The position numbers and the translations under genes are program-made. This document shows positions 1 through 7,883 of a DNA stretch of 64,000 bases, in pieces (the stretch's first letter is position 1; each line of letters starts with the position of its first letter). This DNA is from Streptomyces sp. NRRL F-6131 (lineage in GTDB: Bacteria; Actinomycetota; Actinomycetes; Streptomycetales; Streptomycetaceae): assembly GCA_000719695.1 (NCBI GenBank), contig JOHN01000009.1:1-64000 (forward strand). Direction: 5' to 3'. A model generated the notes under the pieces. That model saw only the letters and a program-made list of their open reading frames with translations, did no database searches and was not told where the DNA came from.

Positions 1-1041
1 TGACCTGGGCGATGTTGCGCACCTGGCTGGTCAGGTTGTGCGCCATGAAGTTGACGTTGTCGGTGAGGTCCTTCCACGTCCCGGCGACGTTCGGCACCCG
101 GGCCTGGCCGCCCAGCGTCCCCTCGGTGCCCACCTCGCGCGCGACCCGGGTGACCTCGTCCGCGAACACCGACAGGGTGTCCACCATGGTGTTGATCGCC
201 CCGGCCAGCGCCGCCATCTCGCCCTTGGCCTCCACGGTGATCTTCCGGGAGAGGTCGCCGCGGGCGACGGCGGTGGCCACCGCGGACATCGAGCGGACCT
301 GGCCGGTGAGGTTGGAGGCCATCACGTTGACGTTGTCGGTCAGGCCCTTCCAGGTGCCGGAGACGCCCCGGACGGTGGCCTGACCGCCCAGGTTGCCCTC
401 GGTGCCGACCTCCCGGGCCACCCGGGTGACCTCGTCCGCGAACGCCGAGAGCTGGTCGACCATCGTGTTGATGGTCTCCTTGAGCAGCAGGATCTCGCCC
501 CGCGCGTCGACCCGGATCTTCTGGGTCAGGTCGCCCTCGGCGACCGCGGTGGTCACCGAGGCGATCGCCCGGACCTGCGCGGTGAGGTTGTCCGCCATCA
601 CGTTGACGGACTCGGTGAGGTCCCGCCGACCTCGATCTTCTGGGTGAGGTCGCCGCGCGCCACCGCCGTGGTCACCTGGGCGATGTTGCGCAGCTGCCGG
701 GTCAGGTCGCCGGCCATCGCGTTGACGGCTCCGGTGAGGTCCAGCCACGTCCCGGACGCGCCGGGGACGTGGGCCTGCCCGCCGAGCCTGCCCTCGGAAC
801 CGACCTCCCGGGCCACCCGGGTCACCTCGGAGGTCACCCGGGCGAGCTGTTCCACCGTGCCGTTGAAGACGGTGGCGATCTCGCCCGGCACACCCGGCAG
901 GTCGGACCCCAGCCGGGTGCGGAAGTCGCCGTCACGGACCGCCGTCAGCCCGGCGAGCAGCTGCCGCAGGACCTGTTCGGACTGGTCCGCGCGGTTCGCC
1001 GGGTCGCCCGGCGCGCCGGGCGGCCCCTGGTGCTCGTCCAT
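1..1041 (-). CDS. HAMP-repeat sensor histidine kinase, N-terminal part, frameshifted, incomplete
   Basis: The gene runs off the left edge. Reading from ATG at 1041 ([12 protein letters not shown]), the protein is a series of HAMP-type signalling repeats, each with the landmarks [18 protein letters not shown] and NVMA. Such repeats form the N-terminal half of large cytoplasmic hybrid histidine kinases of actinomycetes; kinase and receiver domains would lie outside the window. The frame starting at 1041 ends at 598, but the HAMP pattern continues in another frame from about 622 to the edge. At the switch, GDLTQKIEV is joined to DLTESVNVM with 5 nt between them, where an intact repeat has about 54 codons. 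That is a loss of about 157 nt, not a multiple of three. It may be a real inactivating deletion or a collapsed repeat in the assembly. No strong ribosome binding site is visible at 1041. Confidence 0.75.
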
Positions 1042-1194
1042 CCGTACACCGTCCGGATCGACCGCACGACCGGACCGCCCCACGGCGGCCCCGGCCGGTG
1101 GGAGCGGCGGCGCCGCCCCGCCTCCCACTGTGCCACCGTCCTGCGGCGGGTGACACGCGGGGCGCCCGGTGGTGGGCGGGGTGGGACGGGGACG

Positions 1195-1218
1195 GTTTGC
1201 GGACGGGCGTCCGGGTAG
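1195..1218 (+). promoter_or_regulatory. SigB-type promoter for the proline-rich peptide gene
   Basis: GTTT, 14 bp, GGGTAG: both elements fit the Streptomyces SigB consensus GNNT-N14-16-GGGTA. The -10 ends 89 bp before the ATG at 1308. Confidence 0.6.
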
Positions 1219-1307
1219 ACGCCCTGCGGCAAGTACGCGGATCCCGGTGTCCGACCAGTCCTGCGACGAGGCCGAGCACCGCAGCCCGGAGAGGAGGCAC
1301 GGCCGCC

Positions 1308-1469
1308 ATGACCGTCCCGCCGCCCGTCCATCCGGACACCGAACCGTTCCCGCACCCCAATCCCGCGCCGCAGCCGATGCCGGACCCGGCACCGCCGCCG
1401 GTGCCGCCGTTCCCCGCGCCGGACCCCGACCCGGGCCCGCCGCCCGAACCGCTCCCGACCGACGGCTGA
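1308..1469 (+). CDS. Small proline-rich peptide
   Basis: A 53-residue peptide, more than a third proline, with acidic residues and no hydrophobic segment (MTVPPPVHPDTEPFPHPNP at the start). It begins at ATG 1308 after a strong ribosome binding site, GGAGAGGAGG at 1288-1297. A well-formed SigB-type promoter lies at 1195-1218. Codons end in G or C throughout. Short Pro-rich peptides of this kind recur near stress genes in streptomycetes, but no function is known to me. It is too short and biased for fold recognition and is probably disordered. Confidence 0.65.
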   Translation: MTVPPPVHPDTEPFPHPNPAPQPMPDPAPPPVPPFPAPDPDPGPPPEPLPTDG

Positions 1470-1572
1470 GCGGGCCGGCGCACCACCGGACGCGGTGACG
1501 GGTCACCGCGTCCGGTGCGTCGCGTCCGGCACTCGTCCGGTGCTTCACGTCCGGTGCTTCACGTCCGGTGGT

Positions 1573-2040
1573 TCACATCCGGTGGTTCATCGGGGACGGC
1601 ACCTCCAGCCAGACCGACTTGCCGCCGTCCTCGGGACGCGAGCCCCACGCGCGGGCCAGCCGGTCCACCACGCGCAACCCGTGGCCGCCCGGCTGCCCCG
1701 GGTCGGCGAACGGGCGCAGCTGCGGCGGGACCGGGCTGCCGTCGCTGACCTCGACCAGCAGCCGGACGGTGTCCCAGCGCAGCCGCAGTTCGCGCGGCCC
1801 GCCGGGGGCGTGCAGACAGGCGTTGGTGACCAGCTCGGAGACCATCAGCAGGACGTCCTCGAAGACGGCCACCTGCTCGTCGTCGGGCCAGCCGTCGCCG
1901 TCGACCGCCAGCCAGTGCCAGTCGAGCAGCGCCTGACGGCTGAAGTCGCGGCACTGCTGGACGGCGCCCGCGCTGCTGCTCAGCGCCAGCCGTCGGGTCT
2001 GGTCCCGGTCCGGCGCCGGAGCGGCCTCGGGGCGGGTCAT
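1573..2040 (-). CDS. Anti-sigma factor-type histidine-kinase-like ATPase (RsbW/SpoIIAB family)
   Basis: A 155-residue HATPase_c protein without histidine kinase phosphoacceptor or membrane segments. The N box is ELVTNACLHA (about residue 70) and the G box is GGHGLRVVDRLARAWGS near the C-terminus, as in RsbW-like proteins that phosphorylate STAS antagonists or bind sigma factors. Start choice: the upstream STAS gene ends in TGATG, so its TGA overlaps this ATG by one base and translation is probably coupled. GTG at 2043 is an alternative. Pairing with a STAS protein suggests a partner-switching module; which sigma factor it binds cannot be read from the sequence. Streptomyces encodes many such orphan ATPases. 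Confidence 0.85.
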   Translation of the reverse strand: MTRPEAAPAPDRDQTRRLALSSSAGAVQQCRDFSRQALLDWHWLAVDGDGWPDDEQVAVFEDVLLMVSELVTNACLHAPGGPRELRLRWDTVRLLVEVSDGSPVPPQLRPFADPGQPGGHGLRVVDRLARAWGSRPEDGGKSVWLEVPSPMNHRM

Positions 2041-2537
2041 CACGGGTCCTCGCGTGCCGTGGGTCCGGAGCCACCGGAGTCCGCGGGGCCGGGCGGCCCG
2101 TCGTCCGCCGTCAGCGCCAGCTCGACGTCCGGGTGGATCCGCAGGACGGTGTCCGCCCCGGTGACGGCGAACAGTCGCACCACGGCGGGGCGCGGCCCGG
2201 CGAGCTCCAGCCGCACCCCGGCCAGTTCGGCGTCCAGCCGGGCCCGCAGCAGGATGTTCAGGCCGGTGGAGTCGCAGAAGCTCAGCTCGGCGAGGTCCAC
2301 CAGGATCCGGGCCAGACCGTCCTCCGGCAGGCCCGACAGCGCGGTGCGCAGCCCGTCCGCGGAGTCGTGGTCCAGCTCTCCCCCGACGGACACGATCCGC
2401 ACCGGTCCGCTGCGGCGCACCGCGATCCGCAGCTCGCCCGGCCGGTAGCCGCCGGGCGGTTCCCCGTCGGTGTCCGCGGCGGCTCCCGCCGCCCCTTCGT
2501 CCCCCGCGTCCCCCGCGTCCCCGGCGGACAGATGCAT
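2040..2537 (-). CDS. STAS-domain anti-sigma factor antagonist
   Basis: A 165-residue protein: about 45 low-complexity Ala/Gly/Asp-rich residues, then a STAS domain with the phosphorylation motif FCDSTGLNILL (Ser of DST). In this family the unphosphorylated form binds an anti-sigma ATPase and frees the sigma factor. ATG at 2537 is preferred over longer options because GGGAG lies 9-10 bp upstream. The stop codon overlaps the ATG of the downstream RsbW-like ATPase by one base, giving a two-gene operon that probably encodes a cognate antagonist/kinase pair. The Pro/Gly-rich tail is probably flexible. Confidence 0.85.
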   Translation of the reverse strand: MHLSAGDAGDAGDEGAAGAAADTDGEPPGGYRPGELRIAVRRSGPVRIVSVGGELDHDSADGLRTALSGLPEDGLARILVDLAELSFCDSTGLNILLRARLDAELAGVRLELAGPRPAVVRLFAVTGADTVLRIHPDVELALTADDGPPGPADSGGSGPTAREDP

Positions 2538-2688
2538 GGTCGGCTCCCGGTCCGGTCGGAACGGCCTCGTGCCGTCCAGACCATGATGCCGCGCGGCGGG
2601 GCGGGCCGCGCGGACGGCGGGGGTCGGCCGGTCCGGTACCGGGCGGGCCGGCGTCGGCGGCATCCGGGTCGTCTCGTCCACGACCCGC

Positions 2689-2713
2689 GTTTGCCCGGGC
2701 CCGGTGCGGCTAC
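2689..2713 (+). promoter_or_regulatory. SigB-type promoter for the DUF6328 gene
   Basis: GTTT, 15 bp, GGCTAC: one mismatch in the -10 from GGGTAC. The target gene starts at 2809. Confidence 0.5.
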
Positions 2714-2808
2714 ACGCGGGGCGGGTCCGGGGAGCCGCCGACCGGGCGGGACCGACCGGCGACGACGACGGACGAACGGAGACGGCGCGCAGGACGGAGG
2801 TGGGGCGG

Positions 2809-3339
2809 ATGGCGTCGGGAACGACCGGGCGGGACGGCACCGCCCCGGCGCGGACCGGCCGGCGGGAGTCGCCGGAGGAGCGCGCCGACCGGCGCTGGGG
2901 CGATCTGCTCCAGGAGGTCCGGGTCGCGCAGACCGGCTCGCAGATCCTCTTCGGCTTCCTGCTGAGCGTCGTCTTCATGCCCCGCTTCGCCCAGCTCGGC
3001 GACTTCGACCGCGGCCTCTACGTGGTGACCGTGGTACTCGGTGCGCTCGCCACCGGCGCGCTCACCGCGCCGGTCTCCTACCACCGCCTGTTCGCCGGGC
3101 GCCGGCTCAAGCCGCAACTGGTCGACGCCGCGGCGCGGCTGGTCGCGATCGGGCTGGTGCTGCTGGCGCTGACCGTCGGGGCGGCGCTGCTCCTGCTGCT
3201 GCGGGTGGCCACCGGGAGCGGTGCGGCGGCCTGGATCGCGGGCGCGGTGATGGCCTGGTTCGCGGCGTGCTGGCTGCTGCTGCCGATGCTCCAGCTGCGC
3301 CGGCACAACGGCGGCGCGCACCGCCCGCCGGCCGACTGA
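2809..3339 (+). CDS. DUF6328 family membrane protein
   Basis: A 176-residue protein. After a charged N-terminal stretch with ESPEERADRRW, it has four hydrophobic segments at roughly residues 50-70, 80-98, 115-140 and 145-165. The core QTGSQILFGFLLSVVF and the layout match DUF6328, a four-helix actinobacterial membrane family of unknown function. ATG 2809 is chosen because GGAGG sits 8 bp upstream; the longer frame from 2704 has no site. A GTTT-N15-GGCTAC promoter lies about 95 bp upstream, suggesting stress expression. Confidence 0.8.
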   Translation: MASGTTGRDGTAPARTGRRESPEERADRRWGDLLQEVRVAQTGSQILFGFLLSVVFMPRFAQLGDFDRGLYVVTVVLGALATGALTAPVSYHRLFAGRRLKPQLVDAAARLVAIGLVLLALTVGAALLLLLRVATGSGAAAWIAGAVMAWFAACWLLLPMLQLRRHNGGAHRPPAD

Positions 3340-3405
3340 ACGTCGGCGGGAACGCACTCCGGCCCCTGTCCCCGCACCTCTCCGGGGTCCCCGGGGCCCG
3401 GTCAC

Positions 3406-3430
3406 GTTTCGTACCCGTCCGCGCGGCAAC
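3406..3430 (+). promoter_or_regulatory. SigB-like promoter, predicted leaderless start
   Basis: GTTT, 15 bp, GGCAAC, ending 9 nt before ATG 3440. With usual spacing the transcript would begin at or next to the ATG. There is no Shine-Dalgarno sequence between. Confidence 0.45.
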
Positions 3431-3439
3431 ACGCCCGCC

Positions 3440-4474
3440 ATGACCAACCACCGCGGTTCAGCACCGCGCACCGTCGTCGTCACCGGGGCCGGGGCCGGGG
3501 TCGGCCGCGCCTGCGCACGGGAGTTCGCCGCGCGCGGCGACCGGCTGGTGCTCACCGCACGCGGCCGGGCCGGGCTGCGGGCCGCCGTCGCGGAGGCCGA
3601 GGCGGCCGGCGCCCGGGCCGTGGCCGTCCCCGCCGATGTCGCCGACCCCGAGGCGTGCGAGGCCGTCGCGGCCCGCGCCGAGGAGGAGTTCGGGCCGATC
3701 GACGTGTGGGTGAACGACGCCTTCGCCGGCGTGTTCGCACCCTTCCCCGACATCACCGCGGCCGAGTTCCGCCGGGTCACCGAGGTGACCTACCTGGGGT
3801 ACGTGAACGGCACCCGGGCGGCGCTGCACCGGATGCTGCCCCGGGACCGGGGCACGATCGTCCAGGTCGGTTCCGCCATCGCCTACCGGGGCATCCCGCT
3901 GCAGAGCGCGTACAGCGGCGCCAAGCACGCCGTCCAGGGCTGGCACGAGGCGCTGCGCTGCGAACTGCTCGCGGCCGGCTCGGGCGTGCGGGTCACCATG
4001 GTGCAGCTGCCGGCCGTCAACACCCCGCAGTTCGACTGGGTGCTGAACCGGCTGCCCGGCCGCGCCCGGCCCGTCCCGCCGGTGTACCAGCCCGAGCTGG
4101 CGGCCCGCGCGATCCGCTACGCCGCCGACCACCCGGCCCGGCGCGAGTACTGGGTCGGGGCGAGCACGGCGGCCACCCTGCTGGCCAACGCCGTCGCACC
4201 GGGCCTGCTGGACCGCTACCTGGCCCGGACCGGCCGGGCCGCCCAGCACGAGGAACGGCCGCACCGCGCGGACGACCCCGCCAATCTCTGGACGCCGGTC
4301 GACGACGTGCTCGACCACGGCGCGCGCGGCCGGTTCGACGACGAGGCCCGGGAGCGCAGCCCGCAACTGTGGGCCTCCCAGCACCACGGACTGCTCGCGG
4401 CGGCCGCCTCCGGGCTGCTCGGCGCGGCGGCCGGCGCCGTGCTGGCCCGGGAGGTCGGGAGGAGTCGGTCGTGA
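3440..4474 (+). CDS. SDR family NAD(P)-dependent oxidoreductase
   Basis: A 344-residue classical short-chain dehydrogenase with a C-terminal extension. The Rossmann motif is TGAGAGVGRA near residue 14. The catalytic Ser is in VGSAIAYRG and the catalytic Tyr/Lys pair is YSGAK. The usual NNAG is VNDAF, a variant. After about residue 255 there is a charged tail ending in a small-residue hydrophobic segment (LLGAAAGAVLA) that may touch the membrane. Substrate unknown. No ribosome binding site precedes ATG 3440; a promoter-like signal ends 9 nt upstream, so the mRNA is probably leaderless. The last 4 bp (GTGA) overlap the start of the downstream glutamate-cysteine-ligase-like gene. Confidence 0.85.
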   Translation: MTNHRGSAPRTVVVTGAGAGVGRACAREFAARGDRLVLTARGRAGLRAAVAEAEAAGARAVAVPADVADPEACEAVAARAEEEFGPIDVWVNDAFAGVFAPFPDITAAEFRRVTEVTYLGYVNGTRAALHRMLPRDRGTIVQVGSAIAYRGIPLQSAYSGAKHAVQGWHEALRCELLAAGSGVRVTMVQLPAVNTPQFDWVLNRLPGRARPVPPVYQPELAARAIRYAADHPARREYWVGASTAATLLANAVAPGLLDRYLARTGRAAQHEERPHRADDPANLWTPVDDVLDHGARGRFDDEARERSPQLWASQHHGLLAAAASGLLGAAAGAVLAREVGRSRS

Positions 4475-5604
4475 CCGTGCACGCGACGCCCCGGACGGTG
4501 CCCACCGTCGGTGTGGAGGAGGAGTTCCTGCTGGTGGACCGGCGGACCAGGCTGCCCGCCCCGCTCGCGCCGCAGGTGATCGCGGCGGCCGCCGGGGCGC
4601 TCGGCGACCAGGTGCAGTCGGAGTTCCTGCAGGTCCAGGTGGAGACGTGCACCCGGCCCGCGCTGCGGCTGAAGGAGCTGCGCGACGACCTCGCCCGGCT
4701 GCGTGCCGTGCTGGTCGCGGCGGCGGCCGACGCGGACTGTCTGCTGGTCGCCTCCGGGTCACCGGTCCTCGCCGGGCCGGGGCCCGCCCTGCTCACCGAG
4801 AACCCGCGCTACCACCGGATGGCCGCGCGCTACCCCGGCGCCGTCGACGGCTACGGCGGGGCACTGTGCGGCTGCCACGTCCACCTGGGCACCGTCGAGC
4901 GGGGCCTGGCGCTGGCCCTCGGCAACCGCCTGCGGCCCTGGCTGCCGGTGGTGCAGGCGCTGGCGGTCAACTCGCCGTTCGACGCGGGCCGGGACACCGG
5001 CTTCGCGAGCTGGCGGGCGGTACGCCTGGCGCGCTGGCCCACCGTCGGGCCGGCGCCGGTCCTGGACGAGCCCGGCTACGAGGCGCTCGCGGACTCCCTG
5101 GTGGCGCGCGGGACGCTGCTCGACCGCCGGATGATCTACTGGTTCACCCGGCCGTCCGAGCACCTGCCGACGCTGGAGGTGCGGGTCACCGACGTCAACG
5201 CCGATCTGGAGACCGTCCTGCTGCTGGCCGCGCTGCTGCGCGGTCTGGCGGGCGTGCTGCTGGAGGAGGCCCGGGCCGGACTGCCGCTGCCCGACGTGCC
5301 GCAGGACCGGATGGTGGCCGCCCACCGGCGGGCGGCCAGGACCGGACCGGCGGGCGCCGGGATCGACCCGTTCACCGGCTCCCCGGTGCCGACGACCACC
5401 CTGGTGGACCGGCTGCTGGAGCGGGCCGCACCGGGCCTGGCCGCCGCCGGGGACCTCGCCGCCGTCGAGGCCGGGCTGGACCGCCTGCGGCGCCTGGGAA
5501 CCGGGGCCGACCGCCAGCGCCGCCACTACCACCTGCGGCACCGGCCGACCGATGTGGTCGACGGCCTCGCGCGGCTGACCGCCACGGTTCCGCCGCCCGG
5601 CTGA
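4471..5604 (+). CDS. YbdK-type carboxylate-amine ligase (glutamate-cysteine ligase 2 family)
   Basis: A 377-residue ATP-dependent ligase of the glutamate-cysteine ligase 2 family. The N-terminal signature TVGVEEEFLLVDRRT and the later GGALCGCHVHLG and LEVRVTDVNAD are characteristic. Family members form gamma-glutamyl-type amide bonds, but the true substrate of most actinobacterial copies is unknown. GTG 4471 is chosen because it overlaps the SDR stop codon in GTGA and GGAGG lies just upstream (about 4459-4463). The longer in-frame option has a shadow-like composition. It is co-transcribed and probably translationally coupled with the SDR. Confidence 0.85.
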   Translation: MTVHATPRTVPTVGVEEEFLLVDRRTRLPAPLAPQVIAAAAGALGDQVQSEFLQVQVETCTRPALRLKELRDDLARLRAVLVAAAADADCLLVASGSPVLAGPGPALLTENPRYHRMAARYPGAVDGYGGALCGCHVHLGTVERGLALALGNRLRPWLPVVQALAVNSPFDAGRDTGFASWRAVRLARWPTVGPAPVLDEPGYEALADSLVARGTLLDRRMIYWFTRPSEHLPTLEVRVTDVNADLETVLLLAALLRGLAGVLLEEARAGLPLPDVPQDRMVAAHRRAARTGPAGAGIDPFTGSPVPTTTLVDRLLERAAPGLAAAGDLAAVEAGLDRLRRLGTGADRQRRHYHLRHRPTDVVDGLARLTATVPPPG

Positions 5605-5605
5605 C

Positions 5606-5630
5606 GCATGGAACGGCCCGACCGGGGCAC
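5606..5630 (+). promoter_or_regulatory. SigB-type promoter for the CsbD gene
   Basis: GCAT, 15 bp, GGGCAC, 48 bp before ATG 5679. The same variant occurs at 6947-6971. Confidence 0.45.
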
Positions 5631-5678
5631 ACGCGGTTCGGGCGGGCACCGGCCCGCCGATCGAAGGGAGGCAGGACC

Positions 5679-5852
5679 ATGGCCACCGACGACAAGATGC
5701 GCAACATGGCCGAGAAGGCCAAGGGCAAGGCCAAGGAGGCCGCCGGACGCGCCACGGACGACGGAACGATGGAAGCCAAGGGGCGGGGCACCCAGATCAA
5801 GGCCGACCTCAAGCAGGCCGGCGAGAAGATCAAGGACGCGGGCAAGCACTGA
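5679..5852 (+). CDS. CsbD family stress protein
   Basis: A 57-residue, Lys/Ala-rich helical protein with the CsbD pattern: MRNMAEKAKGKAKEAAGR, then a DGTMEAKGRG turn, then a second helix ending KIKDAGKH. CsbD is a classical general-stress protein in Bacillus under SigB; its biochemical role is unknown. GGGAGG lies 8-9 bp before ATG 5679, and a SigB-type promoter is seen at 5606-5630. The stop of YbdK is 74 bp upstream, so it can be expressed separately. Confidence 0.9.
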   Translation: MATDDKMRNMAEKAKGKAKEAAGRATDDGTMEAKGRGTQIKADLKQAGEKIKDAGKH

Positions 5853-5919
5853 CGCGACGCCCTTACCAGCGACCGCGCCCGCACAGTACCGCGGCGACGA
5901 CGAATCGGAGGTGACTGCC

Positions 5920-6120
5920 GTGACGACTCCGGACGAGCCCGTGCGCGAACCCCGCGACCCACCCGTACGGACCGAGACACCCGAGTCACGGATGACCGGT
6001 GAGGGCGGCCCGCCCCCGGACCCCGACGAGGAGAAGGGCCCGGCGGACGGCCCGGAGTACGCCGTGCCCGCCCCCGACCGGCAGTCCGACGACCCGGAGC
6101 CGGAGGAGCCGCCGGACTGA
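5920..6120 (+). CDS. Small acidic, proline-rich disordered protein
   Basis: A 66-residue protein made mostly of Pro, Asp and Glu (DPDEEKGPADGPEYAVPAPD), with no Cys and no hydrophobic core, so probably disordered. GTG 5920 follows GGAGG with an 8-bp gap; a second GTG at 5911 overlaps the ribosome binding site and is less likely. It lies 67 bp downstream of CsbD on the same strand, with a strong terminator after it, so the two may form one short stress transcript. Function unknown. Confidence 0.65.
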   Translation: MTTPDEPVREPRDPPVRTETPESRMTGEGGPPPDPDEEKGPADGPEYAVPAPDRQSDDPEPEEPPD

Positions 6121-6146
6121 CCCCCGGTCGTTCCTCCGCACCCCAC

Positions 6147-6192
6147 GCCGCAGGCCCGGCGGATCATCGCACCTTCCCGCCGGGCCTGCGGC
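6147..6192. terminator. Bidirectional hairpin terminator
   Basis: Perfect 16-bp stem (6147-6162 with 6177-6192) and 14-nt loop between convergent genes. A second G+C-rich imperfect hairpin follows at about 6200-6250. Confidence 0.75.
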
Positions 6193-6305
6193 TCTCCCCT
6201 GCCCTGCCCCGCTCAGCTGTGAGCAGGTGAGCGGGGCGGGGCAGGGCGACGGTCAGGTGCACGGCTTCCGGGCACACCGCCCGGAAGCCGCCCCCCGACC
6301 CCCGC

Positions 6306-6866
6306 TCAGCCCATCGCGCCCGGGGTCAGGAAGGCCTTCAGCCGCTCGCCGAGCGAACGCTCGGGCGGGGGCAGCCGGTCGGCCGGACGGGCGGTCGGCG
6401 ACTGGTGCCGGGGGCGGCCGGAGTCCCGGGCCTCGGTCTCCCGGGCACGGTCCCCGAGGGCCCGCAGCTCCTCCGGGGTGGTGACGGCCCGCACCGCGGG
6501 GAACAGTCGGGCCTCCTCCTCGCCGGCATGCCGGGTCACCTCCTCGATCACCCGGGCCATCAGGCGGTCGAAGCGGTTGGAGTCCGCGCCGGTGAGCCGC
6601 AGCTCCTCCAGCAGTGCCTCCACGCCGTGGTGGTCGGCGAGTTCCCGGGCCACCACCTCGGGCCCGTCGGCCAGCCGCGCCCGGGCGAGCGGGTAGAGGT
6701 GCCGCTCCTCCGCGACCGTGTGCCGCACGAGCCGGTCGATGATCAGATCGGCGAGTTCGCCGCGGGCCGGGTCCCCCAGTGGCAGGCCCTGCATCTCGCT
6801 GAAACGGGTGCGCAACTCGCGGTGCTCCGCGGTCAGCTGCTCCAGCAGGTCTTCGTGGTGGTGCAT
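6306..6866 (-). CDS. Hemerythrin domain protein
   Basis: A 186-residue protein whose first 140 residues form a hemerythrin-type four-helix bundle. Iron-ligand motifs are the N-terminal HHHED/EHRELR region, HTVAEERHLYP, DHHGVEALLEEL and HAGEEEARLFP. Such proteins bind a di-iron centre and O2 or NO. The last 40 residues are Pro/Arg-rich and probably flexible. GGAAGGAGG precedes the ATG, and a SigB-type promoter ends 57 bp upstream, arranged back to back with the promoter of the divergent small membrane protein. This is one of three hemerythrin genes within 5 kb. Confidence 0.88.
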   Translation of the reverse strand: MHHHEDLLEQLTAEHRELRTRFSEMQGLPLGDPARGELADLIIDRLVRHTVAEERHLYPLARARLADGPEVVARELADHHGVEALLEELRLTGADSNRFDRLMARVIEEVTRHAGEEEARLFPAVRAVTTPEELRALGDRARETEARDSGRPRHQSPTARPADRLPPPERSLGERLKAFLTPGAMG

Positions 6867-6923
6867 GGCGGCCTCCTTCCGCTCCGGGGGCCGGTCGCCG
6901 GCGCGGCGGTCCCGGACGGGCGG

Positions 6924-6948
6924 CTACCCGGTCGCGGCGGCCACACGC
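6924..6948 (-). promoter_or_regulatory. SigB-type promoter for hemerythrin 1
   Basis: On the minus strand: GCGT, 15 bp, GGGTAG. Its -35 (6945-6948) overlaps by 2 bp the -35 of the divergent promoter at 6947-6971. Confidence 0.55.
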
Positions 6949-6971
6949 ATGGACGGCGCGGGCCCGGGCAC
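6947..6971 (+). promoter_or_regulatory. SigB-type promoter for the small hydrophobic protein
   Basis: GCAT, 15 bp, GGGCAC; the gene starts 71 bp downstream at 7042. Shares -35 bases with the divergent hemerythrin promoter. Confidence 0.45.
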
Positions 6972-7041
6972 ACGCGGCCTCCGGGAGCCGGAGTCGGCCC
7001 ACCCACCACGGCGGGCCCCGACCGCGGAAAGGCGGCCCATC

Positions 7042-7209
7042 ATGCTTCTCCTCGTCCTCGTCCTCCTGCTGGCACTGGTCCTCGCCGGCGTCGGCTTCGC
7101 CGTCCACCTGCTGTGGTGGGTGGCCCTCGCCGTGCTCGTGCTGTGGCTGCTCGGCTTCGTCTTCTCGGCGGGCGGCCGGTCCCACGGAAGCCGGTGGTAC
7201 CGATGGTGA
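7042..7209 (+). CDS. Small hydrophobic membrane protein (lmo0937-like)
   Basis: A 55-residue protein that is almost entirely membrane: one long or two short helices (about residues 2-20 and 22-42) with the central HLLWWVALAVLVLWLLGFVF pattern of lmo0937/hydrophobic-protein families, then a short polar tail. AAAGGCGG precedes the ATG by about 8 bp. The stop overlaps the start of the next gene by 7 bp, so the two are co-translated. Small proteins of this type are often stress-induced. Confidence 0.75.
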   Translation: MLLLVLVLLLALVLAGVGFAVHLLWWVALAVLVLWLLGFVFSAGGRSHGSRWYRW

Positions 7210-7814
7210 CCGGCCGCGACCCCGACGCGCGTCCCGGCCCTGAGCCCCGACCCGGCGCCGAGACCCGGCCCGGCCCCGCCCCCGGTTCCGGGCCCGCCGA
7301 GCGGGCGCGCACCGCCGTGAGCCGTGAACGCACGGCCTACGAGCCGGACGGTGAACAGCCGATCGGCGGGTACCTGGGGGCCATGGCCGTCTACCTGGCC
7401 GGGGTCGGCGCGGTGGCCGGGCTCGCCCGCAGGACCGGGCGGCCGCTGCCCGCACCGGGCCCGTGGGACGTCGCCCTGACCGCCGGCGCCGTGCACCGGC
7501 TCGCCCGCCTGGTCGCCAAGGACCCGGTGACCAGCCCGCTGCGACTGCCCTTCACCCGGTTCCGCGGCCGTTCCGGGCCCGGCGAGCTGGCCGAGGAGGT
7601 CCGCGGCGGCGGCGCCCGGCGGACCGTGGGCGAACTGATCACCTGCCCGTTCTGCGCGGGGTTGTGGATCGCCACCGGACTGACCGCCGGCCAGGTGCTG
7701 GCACCCGCCCCGACCCGGCTGGTCTGCGCGGGCCTCTCGGCCCTCACCGCGGCCGACTTCCTGCACTTCGCCCGGGTCGGGGCCCAGCAGGCCGTGGAGG
7801 GCCCCGACCGGTGA
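7203..7814 (+). CDS. DUF1360 family protein
   Basis: A 203-residue protein: a Pro/Arg-rich N-terminal 45 residues, then the DUF1360 region with hydrophobic segments around residues 58-75 and 150-175 and the conserved ITCPFCAGLW motif (Cys-x2-Cys). This domain is found in actinobacterial and Bacillus membrane-associated proteins of unknown function. ATG 7203 overlaps the preceding small hydrophobic gene by 7 bp. In-frame GTG or ATG codons further downstream could also serve as starts. Confidence 0.8.
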   Translation: MVTGRDPDARPGPEPRPGAETRPGPAPGSGPAERARTAVSRERTAYEPDGEQPIGGYLGAMAVYLAGVGAVAGLARRTGRPLPAPGPWDVALTAGAVHRLARLVAKDPVTSPLRLPFTRFRGRSGPGELAEEVRGGGARRTVGELITCPFCAGLWIATGLTAGQVLAPAPTRLVCAGLSALTAADFLHFARVGAQQAVEGPDR

Positions 7815-7883
7815 TCCGGGCCGGCGCGCCGATGCGGCCGGCCGACCGGCCGTTCCGGCGCCTTCCGGTGATCGGCCGGGCGA

